From positions 1 through 46,853 of IMG/VR virus record IMGVR_UViG_3300036780_000217: a DNA stretch of 46,853 bases; one strand, written 5' to 3'. The translations under genes and the position numbers were made by a program. Within the stretch, counting starts at the first letter, position 1, and every line of letters starts with the position of its first letter. The notes beneath the pieces are model-generated. The model was not told where the DNA came from. It saw only the letters and a program-made list of their open reading frames with translations, and did not search any database. Below are positions 8,487 to 16,522 of the stretch, one piece after another. The DNA comes from a virus.

Positions 8487-8762
8487 CTATGGAAGCAAGT
8501 AGACCTTGACGGAGATCACGCCAGGCTGCAGCATATGCAGGTCGTCACGCACCAGCGGCGAGACGTCGATCACGCGCCCGGGAACGAAGGGTCCGGTGCC
8601 GATGACACGACAGGTCTGATGCCGTTTCCCGGCGACGACGCGCACACGGCGCCGGATCATCGATCGAGAGGGCATTGCGCAGTAGTAGCCGCCGTCGTAC
8701 ACGCGCTGATAGGGTGTGAACCAGGACGCATAACCGACGGCTACCAGCGCCGCAGCAATCAA
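8487..8762 (-). CDS. RlpA-like double-psi beta-barrel protein
   Basis: The TTG start at 8762 overlaps the amidase stop (TTGA). Residues 1-14 form a short membrane or signal-anchor segment. The rest follows the RlpA barrel pattern: RRVRVVAGKRHQTCRV, GTGPFVPGRVIDVSPLVRDD, and a final GVISVKVYLLP. In active RlpA lytic transglycosylases the motif is DRGPF; here the Asp is replaced (GTGPF), so this copy may bind but not cut denuded glycan strands. The tight coupling to the endolysin places it in the lysis cassette, possibly assisting cell-wall breakdown. Confidence 0.65.
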   Translation of the reverse strand: MIAAALVAVGYASWFTPYQRVYDGGYYCAMPSRSMIRRRVRVVAGKRHQTCRVIGTGPFVPGRVIDVSPLVRDDLHMLQPGVISVKVYLLP

Positions 8763-9286
8763 CGATGCAGCTGCGCCGCGACGTACGCGCGCAACTCGGG
8801 CAAGTGCGATTCGAGCACATTGCCGGGGCACGCCGTACTGTAGTCGCCCGGGTCGCCAGGATAGAACAGGGTCGCGACGTCGCCGTGCCCGATCGTGCGC
8901 TCGATCGTCGGGAACTTCTGATGCAGCAAGAGGGCGAGTTGTTTTAGCGCCGTGAGCTGTGCGTCGGGGACAAGCGACTGCGCACCCGGGGTGCCCGTCT
9001 GGAAATCGCCCAGGAGGCAGACGTTGACGCTCTGCATGTTGCGACCGTAGGCCGCGGACGGCTCGTATTGGTCGGGGCGGCCCTTGTAGATCGTGCCGTT
9101 GCCCGCGATCACGTAGTTGTAGCCGATCATATCCCAGCCCTCGGCCCGATGCTCTTGATCGATATCGAGGGGCGACTGATTGGGCGATCCGTCGCTATGG
9201 TGGATTATAAGGTCCGTGATGTCGGAAAAGGAGCGCGGCGCCATGTCGCCGGCGGGCGCCGGATAGTCGACTGCAACGATTTTCAT
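8759..9286 (-). CDS. N-acetylmuramoyl-L-alanine amidase, endolysin (Amidase_2)
   Basis: This 175-residue protein is close to the usual Amidase_2 length. Visible landmarks are IIHHSDGSP (zinc His about 29), IGYNYVIAGNGTIYKGR (the tyrosine strand), VNVCLLGDF, TIGHGDV (zinc His about 134) and CPG (zinc Cys about 153). It cleaves the bond between MurNAc and the stem peptide in peptidoglycan. No signal peptide is present, so export depends on the holin. The start follows GAGG. It overlaps the RlpA-like gene by four bases and follows the coiled-coil gene by nine. Confidence 0.92.
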   Translation of the reverse strand: MKIVAVDYPAPAGDMAPRSFSDITDLIIHHSDGSPNQSPLDIDQEHRAEGWDMIGYNYVIAGNGTIYKGRPDQYEPSAAYGRNMQSVNVCLLGDFQTGTPGAQSLVPDAQLTALKQLALLLHQKFPTIERTIGHGDVATLFYPGDPGDYSTACPGNVLESHLPELRAYVAAQLHR

Positions 9287-9295
9287 AAAGCCTCG

Positions 9296-9802
9296 TTAGT
9301 TTGCGGGTTGTGGTTTCGGAGGGACCGCACCGTGGAGATCGAGGAGATCCTTGTTTTTAAGGATTGCATCGATCTCAGTGCGCAGCTTTAGCGGCATCTC
9401 GGGCATATTGCCGCCGAGCCGCAAGAACGTGTGGAGGCTGGTGATGTACTGGATGGCCGCCGCGAGCAACTCGCGCGTTCGGCGAAGGTCCTCGCGCGAT
9501 TCGTGAACCTCTTCTCGCGACTCGCGAACTTCGGTCCGCAGCTCGGCGACCTCGTCGCCAATCGCCTCTAGGGCCGTCTTCCAACCCTTAGCAGCGAGTT
9601 CGAATGATTCGGCGGCCTTTGTCGCTCGCTGCTCTAGCGCAATCGCCGCGTCGCGCTCTTCGATCGCCAGATCGCGCTCGCGCATTAAGCGGACTTGCTT
9701 TTTGAGAAAGTTCGCGAGCATCGGAATGCCGCGAACGCTCGCGTAGAACGTTCCCGATCCGCCGATCAGGGCAGCGACGTCCTGAATCGTGACGTGAAAC
9801 AC
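9296..9802 (-). CDS. coiled-coil protein next to the endolysin
   Basis: The GTG start at 9802 gives 168 residues. Residues about 40-115 are a long coiled coil rich in Glu, Arg and Ala (MRERDLAIEERDAAIALEQ, then ELRTEVRESREEVHESRED). The N-terminal 35 residues are moderately hydrophobic and the tail is proline-rich (GAVPPKPQPAN). Its position immediately before the amidase suits an i-spanin-like or holin-accessory role, but a convincing membrane helix is missing. A structural coiled-coil protein remains possible. Confidence 0.55.
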   Translation of the reverse strand: MFHVTIQDVAALIGGSGTFYASVRGIPMLANFLKKQVRLMRERDLAIEERDAAIALEQRATKAAESFELAAKGWKTALEAIGDEVAELRTEVRESREEVHESREDLRRTRELLAAAIQYITSLHTFLRLGGNMPEMPLKLRTEIDAILKNKDLLDLHGAVPPKPQPAN

Positions 9803-9832
9803 GTGCGCGACCCCTTCGAAGGCGTTGGAGGT

Positions 9833-11995
9833 TTAGTTGGGGTTCGGAACGATGTGATAGCTAAAGACGTGGCTTGTTGCCGTGGGAACGCCGCGAAGGA
9901 TGACGCCCCAGGTATCGGAGTTTGAGATCGAGGCCGTCACCGTGATGGTGGTGGCGCTGATCTGACAATTGGAATTAATAGTGGCCGTCGTCGTAGCCTG
10001 GGCCGAAACGCACGTATAGCTCGAACCGAAGGCATACGGCGTCGTGATGGTGCAGGTCGTCGCCGCCGACATCGCGCACGAGCCGTTGAAGTCCGTCGGC
10101 GCCAGGGTGACCGTCACGGTCGTTGAAGCGGCGGTGCACGTCGCGTCGACTTTGTTGGTCGAACTCTGATCGGTTACGAAGCAGAGCGGGGTCGTATAGG
10201 CTGAGACGAGGGTCGCCGTGCAGGTTGTCGAGCTTGAGTTCGTGCAGGTGCCGGCGAAGTCGTTCGTTGCTGTTTGCAACAGCTTCGGTACAGTTAGCGG
10301 ATTCGAGAACCTGAAGACGCCGGCCGTCGCGCAACCGTAGCCCAGAGACCCGCTCGAGGACGATCCGCCCAAGAACAGCTTGCCGCAGGTCGCGCTTTCA
10401 TCTGCCGACAGGTCACCTGAAGCAACGGTCGGCAATGATGCCCCACCCGTTCCATCAGCTTGAAAGTATCCGGAGTTCGTTGTTGGGCAACCAAGATTGA
10501 ATACGCCGGAGAGCATACTGAAGCCGCAAAGGCTCCCGCCGACCACGTTTGAACCGAACTGGATGCTGCCGCTGACGGACGATGTTTCTGTGGCGAACGA
10601 GCCGGAGGGAATGGCCCCGGGGCTGTTATGGTCCGCCATCGCCTCTAAAATGCAGGCGTTGCAGATGATTCCCGGAGAGCTGGCACCCAGCGCCATCCCG
10701 TAAGAGGTTCCGCTCAATATGCCTTGGTTGAACGACCCGTCGCAGCCGATCCAGGATTCCAGCGTCGACACGTTCGCGAACTGCATGACGTCGAGATTCG
10801 TGCCAGAGCACGGCCCCGCGAAATAGTACGCTGAACCGGGGCCGCTCGTCCCGGCGTGCGAGGCAAAGGTGCAATCGTTCGAAGCGTTACCGCAGGCGAA
10901 GCCCGTCGATGGAGCCGACGCACCGTCCACCGCGAGCGACGTTCCGTGCAGCGAACCGGCGACGCCAAGGTCGCCCGATCCATCCGCGCATATCTCACGC
11001 GTGCCGGTATTGCCGATGCTCAGCAGCGAGTTTTGAACGCTCCCGCACGTTCCGTCATTGGCCGCACCCAACGACGTATAGGCGCTGCCGCTGGTCGCAT
11101 TACCGAAGCGCAGCACGGCTGCACTCGCTTGCCCGAGCTGCCCGTTGTTGATCCAGCCGCCGGTGACGTTGGTCCCGACCTGCTTGACGCTCAGAGCGGA
11201 CAGGTTGCCGCCGGCGGCCGTAAAGCCGGTGAACTGCCCGAGATCGGGCGAGATCATCCCCGTGGTGATCGTGCTCGTTCCGAACGGCACGCACACCCAC
11301 GAGACTGCGATCCAGCCGGAGTCAACCGAGGGCTTCGCGGGAAAGACCGAGCTGCAGTTGGCCGTCGACGCCGTGCCTTCTTTGGTCTGGTACGTTGCGA
11401 CGTCGGTTCGGTTGAGGTTGACCGCCATGTTCTGCGGCACGTAGATCGGCGACGGGCCGCCGACGTTGATGACGAACGGCACGGAGCTCGACCCGGTGTC
11501 TTGGCTCGGAACGACTTGCCCTTCAACGAGCCAGTACACGGACTGCCCTGACGATACAGGCGGGCTCAGCGGCCCGAGCTGCGACGACGCGGCGGCCTGA
11601 AAGGCAGCGACGGCGATCAGCGTCGGGTCAGCCGGCAGCTGCGCGCAGTTCGAGATAGAGCCTGGGCACGCGGGCGGCCACGCCGTATCATCTTGCTGCA
11701 CTTGATAGAGCGCGCCGAGCGTCGTTGCAGCCGTCGGCCCCACCGTAACGAGCAGCCCGCTCGATGGCGAGGTCGAGAGATTCGCGAAGACACCATTGCC
11801 GGCGGTCGGCGTAAGATCCAGCGAGTGCAGCAGCCACGTACCGAGTGCGAGGCGATCGTTGCGCTCTTGCTGATTGAGCCCGGTCGCCGTCACGGTTTGC
11901 TGGGTGAACCAGCTTCGGCGATCGGTCGCGCCCGCCGGCGACGCAACGAAAAAGAGCACCGCAATCAGCAGCACCCTCGAGAGGATCGTTCGCAT
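9833..11995 (-). CDS. tail fibre-like protein with signal peptide
   Basis: From ATG 11995 the 720-residue product begins MRTILSRVLLIAVLFFVASP, a Sec signal peptide cut near AGA. A longer upstream frame lacks a better start and overlaps the previous gene. The body is rich in Ser, Thr, Gly and Ala with weak periodicity, and uses fibre-type phrases such as SPIYVPQNMAVNLNRTDVAT and SYGMALGASSPGIICNACI. The C-terminal 150 residues contain many Cys-Thr/Ser pairs. It follows another fibre gene and precedes lysis genes, as expected for a receptor-binding fibre. The export signal and high cysteine content are odd. Confidence 0.6.
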   Translation of the reverse strand: MRTILSRVLLIAVLFFVASPAGATDRRSWFTQQTVTATGLNQQERNDRLALGTWLLHSLDLTPTAGNGVFANLSTSPSSGLLVTVGPTAATTLGALYQVQQDDTAWPPACPGSISNCAQLPADPTLIAVAAFQAAASSQLGPLSPPVSSGQSVYWLVEGQVVPSQDTGSSSVPFVINVGGPSPIYVPQNMAVNLNRTDVATYQTKEGTASTANCSSVFPAKPSVDSGWIAVSWVCVPFGTSTITTGMISPDLGQFTGFTAAGGNLSALSVKQVGTNVTGGWINNGQLGQASAAVLRFGNATSGSAYTSLGAANDGTCGSVQNSLLSIGNTGTREICADGSGDLGVAGSLHGTSLAVDGASAPSTGFACGNASNDCTFASHAGTSGPGSAYYFAGPCSGTNLDVMQFANVSTLESWIGCDGSFNQGILSGTSYGMALGASSPGIICNACILEAMADHNSPGAIPSGSFATETSSVSGSIQFGSNVVGGSLCGFSMLSGVFNLGCPTTNSGYFQADGTGGASLPTVASGDLSADESATCGKLFLGGSSSSGSLGYGCATAGVFRFSNPLTVPKLLQTATNDFAGTCTNSSSTTCTATLVSAYTTPLCFVTDQSSTNKVDATCTAASTTVTVTLAPTDFNGSCAMSAATTCTITTPYAFGSSYTCVSAQATTTATINSNCQISATTITVTASISNSDTWGVILRGVPTATSHVFSYHIVPNPN

Positions 11996-12006
11996 CAAAA
12001 ACTCCG

Positions 12007-13389
12007 TTAGGTTGGAAGCGGACCGGTGACTTCCCAATCAACGCTCCCGGTAGATTGACTGATGCTAATCGTGAAGCCAGTGGCGGTCTTCGTACTCTCC
12101 ACGACCCACGCCGTAAAGTTGCCAAGCTCGCACTTTGAAATGCGGTAGGTGGCATCGGCGTAGGCCACCGGCAACGATACCGCCGCTTGGCCTCCAGTGC
12201 AGTGCGCTTCCCCGCTCTGTTTAAGGACCGGGCCGTTGATCTGGTCGCCGTTTTGATATTCGATCGTGAGCGGCGCAGTCGGAAAGAGAAAGCCTCCGGC
12301 TTTGATCACGCCGCCCGGAGCGCCGAGCAAAACGCCCACGCACGTGACGGCGATCGTGCCGGCACCGAGTCCCGTCACCACGAAGGCAAAGGATTGCGCC
12401 GAGTTGTTGGGGCCGAAGACGACGCCGCACTGCTTGACGTTCCACTCGTCGATCGTGTTGACGGCCAGAGTCGCGGGATCACCGACGTTCGGGATCGACA
12501 CATTGCTCGTGAGGAAGGTGTTGGGCGGGGCCGAGCACGGGATGACGAGACCGCCGTTGGTGAGCGTTCCGTTATTGTTGTAGAAGTCGCTCGCGGACGT
12601 ATTCATTACGGTGAGCACGTCGCCGCTAATGTTGGTCACGACGAAGTACATCGCGTGCGTCTGATTCGCGCCGATGACGATGCCGTTTGCCCCGATCGGG
12701 TAGGCCGTCGGATCGGCGACCGGCATATTGACGGTCTGGCCGATGTTCGGGATGACGACGTCGGAGGTGATCGATGTAATGCCGGCCCCGGCAGGCCCTT
12801 GCGGGCCTTCTGGGCCCGTAGGGTTCATCGTCGGGAACTGCACCGCGATATCACCCGTGGTAATGCCTGACGCGCCGTTAGGCACCGTAATGATGGCGAA
12901 GACTTGATAGCCGGACGGCGGGTTCGGTCCGTCGGGATTCGTGCCGCCTTCGACGTACTCGAACTGCATGCCCGAGATGTCATACGGGACTTGCTGCGTG
13001 CCGCTGCCTTCGACGTTGCGCGGGACGGTCGATACCTGCACCAGCAGCTGCTGCACGCACACGGCGTCGTAGCGCGTATTGCCCGAGCTGTTACCCGGGA
13101 CCGTAAAGGTCGACTTGGCGATCGACGCGGCTAGAATGCCGGCGATCAGCGCCCACTGTGGATTGCCGGAGGTGCCGCCGGCCTTGACCTGCAGCCCGGT
13201 GCCGGGAACGCAGGTCACCGGATTGCACGACGACTGCGGGATCGCGTTGCCGTCGGGGAGTCCCTGGCCCATAGCGATCGCAAAGCCTGCTTGGTCGAGT
13301 AGGAACGTCGCGAGATTATTCCAGTCGTCGTACTGAACGCACACGCCCTGGACGCCCGGCGTAAGAATCGACGGAGGGGTAAACGACAT
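12007..13389 (-). CDS. tail fibre protein with collagen-like segment
   Basis: The 460-residue product starts seven bases after the tail protein I-like gene. The N-terminal part (residues 1-180) is probably the baseplate attachment region. A short Gly-X-Y run, GPEGPQGPAGAG at about residue 195, is a collagen-like linker found in many fibres. Two similar repeats follow (IPNIGQTVNMPVADPTAYPI and IPNVGDPATLAVNTIDEW), then a C-terminal beta domain (SLPVAYADATYRISKCELG) resembling fibre-tip domains. No signal peptide is present, unlike the next gene. It likely mediates host recognition. Confidence 0.75.
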   Translation of the reverse strand: MSFTPPSILTPGVQGVCVQYDDWNNLATFLLDQAGFAIAMGQGLPDGNAIPQSSCNPVTCVPGTGLQVKAGGTSGNPQWALIAGILAASIAKSTFTVPGNSSGNTRYDAVCVQQLLVQVSTVPRNVEGSGTQQVPYDISGMQFEYVEGGTNPDGPNPPSGYQVFAIITVPNGASGITTGDIAVQFPTMNPTGPEGPQGPAGAGITSITSDVVIPNIGQTVNMPVADPTAYPIGANGIVIGANQTHAMYFVVTNISGDVLTVMNTSASDFYNNNGTLTNGGLVIPCSAPPNTFLTSNVSIPNVGDPATLAVNTIDEWNVKQCGVVFGPNNSAQSFAFVVTGLGAGTIAVTCVGVLLGAPGGVIKAGGFLFPTAPLTIEYQNGDQINGPVLKQSGEAHCTGGQAAVSLPVAYADATYRISKCELGNFTAWVVESTKTATGFTISISQSTGSVDWEVTGPLPT

Positions 13390-13395
13390 CCGCGA

Positions 13396-14451
13396 TCAGC
13401 TCCCGGTTAAATCAGCAGAGAGGTAACGCGGCCACGCGCCGCCGGCCTTTTTAAAGTTCACGAGCATCCCGAGCCGCGGATCCGGCGCGGTATCGGAGAG
13501 CGTAAACTCGTTGGGATTGATGAGAAACGTGTTGACGTCGAGGAACGAGTTGTCGAGCTGCCACGCCACCGTATAGGCAAGCCCCACTTGGATCACGACC
13601 GACCCGTCGTTGTTGTTGGGGTTCACGTTGTACTGGTTAGCAAGATCGGGGCGCGTCTGGCGATCCCAGACGTAAACGGTCGGAACGATGCCCTGCGAGG
13701 GCGTGATGCTTGTGATATCGAGACCGCCCTGCACGTCCAGGCCGCCGAGCACGTCGAGTGCCTGGCCGCCGCTCTGACCCAGGCCGAGCTGCGTCGCCAA
13801 CCACGCATAGAACAGTGACGCGATCGCTTGAATCGCTGCGACGGTCGTGTTCGGCTTACTGAGCAGCGCGTAGATCCGAGCCTTATACCAGGGGTCCGTC
13901 TCGGCGAGATATCGTACGCCGACGGGCCCCAGGAAGTCCGCAGCCCACGTATCGACGTCGGAGTCTTGCGACGACTGCAGTCGCGCGGCTTGCAGCTGGT
14001 TTTGCGCGTTGCAGTCGAGCCAGCGCATGACGCTGGCGATACCGTAGGCCGTCGCCCACGCGACGCCACCGCCCGGCTCGCGGTACTGATCGCCCCACCA
14101 AACGGTATTCCCCTTTGGCCATAGCGTTTTGGTCTGCAGCTGCGCCCAGTTCGTCTCGGTCATTGACGGGGAACGGTACTGCATACAGGGGACGATCGTC
14201 GTGCTCGATCCGCCGCCGGCGAAGGGTTGAGCGAAGAGCGGCCCTTGACGACCAAAGAAAAAGGCGACGTACGAGAGGCCCGTCTTGACGTAGAGGTTCG
14301 GGCAGAGGCCGCCGGCTTGCGTCCAATCGGTGCCGATCGGTCCCGAGTTCATACTGAGGTTCGGAAGGTGTGCCGTCGGTGCCGGAAAGACCGTGACTTG
14401 CACGCCGGCTGGCAGTGGGTTTCCGACTTCGTCGTTAAACTGCAGCGGCAT
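13396..14451 (-). CDS. tail protein I-like baseplate protein
   Basis: The gene shares one base with the end of baseplate J, the usual place for P2 gpI-type proteins that join wedge and fibre. The 351-residue product contains DTWAADFLGPVGVRYLAETD and WYKARIYALLSKP, fitting the early helical segment of gpI-like proteins. The C-terminal half carries beta-rich sequence ending AWPRYLSADLTGS. Assignment rests mainly on order (J, I, fibre) plus this segment. Confidence 0.55.
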   Translation of the reverse strand: MPLQFNDEVGNPLPAGVQVTVFPAPTAHLPNLSMNSGPIGTDWTQAGGLCPNLYVKTGLSYVAFFFGRQGPLFAQPFAGGGSSTTIVPCMQYRSPSMTETNWAQLQTKTLWPKGNTVWWGDQYREPGGGVAWATAYGIASVMRWLDCNAQNQLQAARLQSSQDSDVDTWAADFLGPVGVRYLAETDPWYKARIYALLSKPNTTVAAIQAIASLFYAWLATQLGLGQSGGQALDVLGGLDVQGGLDITSITPSQGIVPTVYVWDRQTRPDLANQYNVNPNNNDGSVVIQVGLAYTVAWQLDNSFLDVNTFLINPNEFTLSDTAPDPRLGMLVNFKKAGGAWPRYLSADLTGS

Positions 14452-15650
14452 TAGGTCACCGTGAAGGTCGGCGTGCCGGCGACGAGCTGGTTGGCAAACG
14501 TCGCGGTCACGTCGGCCGCTGCGCTATCGAGCTTCAGCGTGATCACGTCGGCGACGCAGAACGCGCCGTTGATCTGCGTTAGCAGCAGCGCGGCGTAGGT
14601 GCGCGCGAGCGAGATCATCGTCGGAGTCGTATCGGAAGCCAGTCCCGTACCGTTCGCGAACGCTGCCCACTGCGCATTGACCGCGGTGAGCACGTCGGAA
14701 CCGTTGAAGCCAGGCAGCGGGACGATCGTCGCCGATACGGTGACCGGGACGATCGTTGGCGCGATGACCTGGTACGAGACGCCGCCGGAGCGCACTGCCT
14801 CCACGGCGGCCTGCACCGCATCGAGAAAGCCCGACGACGGGGCCGTTCCGGTGTTGGCGAGATTCACGACGAGCGTGAAGTACGAGTTGTGGTTGCTGCC
14901 GTCGGCGTTCACCCGATCGCCGTAGGAGTAGATGACGCCGGTCTGCACATCGAGTGCCGCGCCGATCTCGGCGTTGATCGTTCCGCCGCCGCCGCCGGAC
15001 ACCACGATCGGGAAGCGGTTTTTGAACGACTGATTCGATTCGCTCGCCGCACCGTTGGTGAACGGATCAGCATTGCTGATGGTCGAGATCGACGAAGGGA
15101 CGCCGCTGATGGCCTGCGTGATTGCGCCGGCCGGCACGTTGCCGCTGATGCCCGGGACCAGGGCTTGCACTGTCCCGGTGACGCTGTCATTACCAACGGT
15201 GATCGGGTAGCCGCCGGCGCTAGGGTCGAAGGCGCCGTTGTCGGTGTCGGTGACGACGATGAACTGATCGCCTTGTTCGTCGGCTACGACCGCGCCGATC
15301 GGCACGATCACGGTTTGCGCGACCGGGGACGGCGTCGAGAACGTACAGCCGCCTTGCGCCGCCTCGCCGCCCAGCGGCACGACGTTGAAGGGGGCACCGA
15401 ACGAGATGGCGTCGGGGTTGACGCTGCCGTCGGGGTTTGGGGGGATGGTCTGCAGCCGCAGGATGCTGTTCGTGTAGTCGAGTTCGTTCTGAATGAACGC
15501 GGCGACCAGCGCGAGGGCGTCGTCGAGCGCGCCGGCGGTCGACGCCTCGTCGGTATTAATCGGAATGACGCCGGGCTGGGAGTTGAAGGCCGTCGCGAAG
15601 ATCGCCGCGAGTTGCGCGGGGGTCTTCGGAGCCCAAGTCGATGCCGCCAC
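14451..15650 (-). CDS. baseplate J-like protein
   Basis: The GTG start at 15650 follows a strong GGAGGGGG site. The 399-residue protein shows baseplate J/gp47 features: an N-terminal helix region with NELDYTNSILRLQTIPPNPDG, a central beta domain (VIVPIGAVVADEQGDQFIV, then GISGNVPAGAITQ), the ESNQSFKNRFP segment, and a C-terminal alpha/beta domain (TIVPVTVSATIVPLPGF). It forms the outer wedge of the contractile-tail baseplate. It is separated from the gp25-like gene by an opposite-strand gene. Confidence 0.88.
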   Translation of the reverse strand: MAASTWAPKTPAQLAAIFATAFNSQPGVIPINTDEASTAGALDDALALVAAFIQNELDYTNSILRLQTIPPNPDGSVNPDAISFGAPFNVVPLGGEAAQGGCTFSTPSPVAQTVIVPIGAVVADEQGDQFIVVTDTDNGAFDPSAGGYPITVGNDSVTGTVQALVPGISGNVPAGAITQAISGVPSSISTISNADPFTNGAASESNQSFKNRFPIVVSGGGGGTINAEIGAALDVQTGVIYSYGDRVNADGSNHNSYFTLVVNLANTGTAPSSGFLDAVQAAVEAVRSGGVSYQVIAPTIVPVTVSATIVPLPGFNGSDVLTAVNAQWAAFANGTGLASDTTPTMISLARTYAALLLTQINGAFCVADVITLKLDSAAADVTATFANQLVAGTPTFTVT

Positions 15651-15673
15651 GAACCCCCTCCGCTTGCCTTTTG

Positions 15674-15682
15674 TGCTATGAT
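15674..15682 (+). promoter_or_regulatory. extended -10 promoter candidate for the opposite-strand gene
   Basis: TGCTATGAT matches an extended -10 (TGn followed by TATGAT). It ends six bases before the GTG start at 15689, so transcription would begin almost at the start codon, giving a nearly leaderless message. No -35 match is seen. Confidence 0.35.
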
Positions 15683-15688
15683 GCGACC

Positions 15689-16066
15689 GTGAACCGGTCA
15701 GTGCGGCGCCTGCCGCCCGTCAGCGATTGGGCCAGCCGATTCGTCGAGCCCGAGCCAGACGACGTCACGTACGAAGAGCCAAAGCGCCAGCAGCCTCCGT
15801 CGCGCCCGACGCTCCTAGAGCTCGCGCGCATCGAACAGGGGCGCCATCGCACAAGCGCCGCGGCGCACCGCAGCTCGAGCCGCTGGAACTTCTGGAGCGG
15901 CCTCGGCTGCTTCGCCCTGTGGTGGGTGCCGTATCACATCGGCACCGCGCTCTGGGTGCTCAGCGTAATCTTCTGGGGCCTTGCGTTCGTGCAGTGGATG
16001 GAGTCGTTGATCGACCGCCGCTCCGCGCGCATGTATCCCGATCCCGACGACCTCGCCCGCTTCTAA
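15689..16066 (+). CDS. opposite-strand membrane protein inside the baseplate operon
   Basis: This is the only convincing plus-strand gene within the phage region. From GTG 15689 it encodes 125 residues: a polar, proline-rich N-terminal half (EPEPDDVTYEEPKRQQPPSR), then two adjacent hydrophobic helices (NFWSGLGCFALWWVPYHI and TALWVLSVIFWGLAFVQW), and a short charged tail. Its stop overlaps the stop of the gp25-like gene tail to tail, and its start faces baseplate J. This indicates a separately transcribed cargo gene, for example expressed from the prophage to affect the host membrane or superinfection. No family is recognised. Confidence 0.6.
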   Translation: MNRSVRRLPPVSDWASRFVEPEPDDVTYEEPKRQQPPSRPTLLELARIEQGRHRTSAAAHRSSSRWNFWSGLGCFALWWVPYHIGTALWVLSVIFWGLAFVQWMESLIDRRSARMYPDPDDLARF

Positions 16067-16521
16067 GGCGTCGGAACCCCCGCGGCCGGCGGCGTCGCCG
16101 GCGTCCCCAACGGAAAACTCATCGTCACGGGCTTGCCGTCTTTGGTGAAGCACTTGATGTTGATCTGCACGCTGCCGATGCCGACTTGCTGCACGTCGAT
16201 CGAGGGCGACGGGTCCTGTGCGATCGTCGGATCCACCGAAAGCCAGCGCCGGATGCGCGCTTGGGCCTGATTGACGACGAACCTGATCTCCTGACCGACC
16301 AGCGCCGGCAGACCGGCACCAAAATCAGGGTGGAAGAGATCGTCGGGCGCCGACACGGGGACGCGGTTCGCGGCGATGATCCGCGGGTTGGTCATCAGCG
16401 TGCGATAGAGGCGCTGGCGCGTCGCATCGGTGGATGTCGACGAGTCGACCGCGAGCTTGAGATCCCCATTGGCTTCCTGCACGAAGTCGCCACCGGGTTC
16501 GAGCCAGATCTCTGCGCCCAT
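16063..16521 (-). CDS. gp25/gpW-like baseplate wedge protein
   Basis: From ATG 16521, one base after the spike gene, the product is 152 residues. It opens ADIWLEP-like (GAEIWLEPGGDFVQEANGDL) and continues with SSTSTDATRQRLYRTLMTNP, HPDFGAGLPALVG and RIRRWLSVDPTI, the order and spacing seen in gp25-like (lysozyme-related) wedge proteins. The tail GTPATPPAAGVPTP is proline-rich. Its partners would be baseplate J and the spike. Confidence 0.75.
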   Translation of the reverse strand: MGAEIWLEPGGDFVQEANGDLKLAVDSSTSTDATRQRLYRTLMTNPRIIAANRVPVSAPDDLFHPDFGAGLPALVGQEIRFVVNQAQARIRRWLSVDPTIAQDPSPSIDVQQVGIGSVQINIKCFTKDGKPVTMSFPLGTPATPPAAGVPTP

Positions 16522-16522
16522 T

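Noticed and set aside
14889-15692. Plus-strand frame of 267 residues opposite baseplate J
   Set aside because: Arg/Asp/Gly-rich composition typical of the antisense of a GC-rich gene. The minus strand has a clear baseplate J protein.
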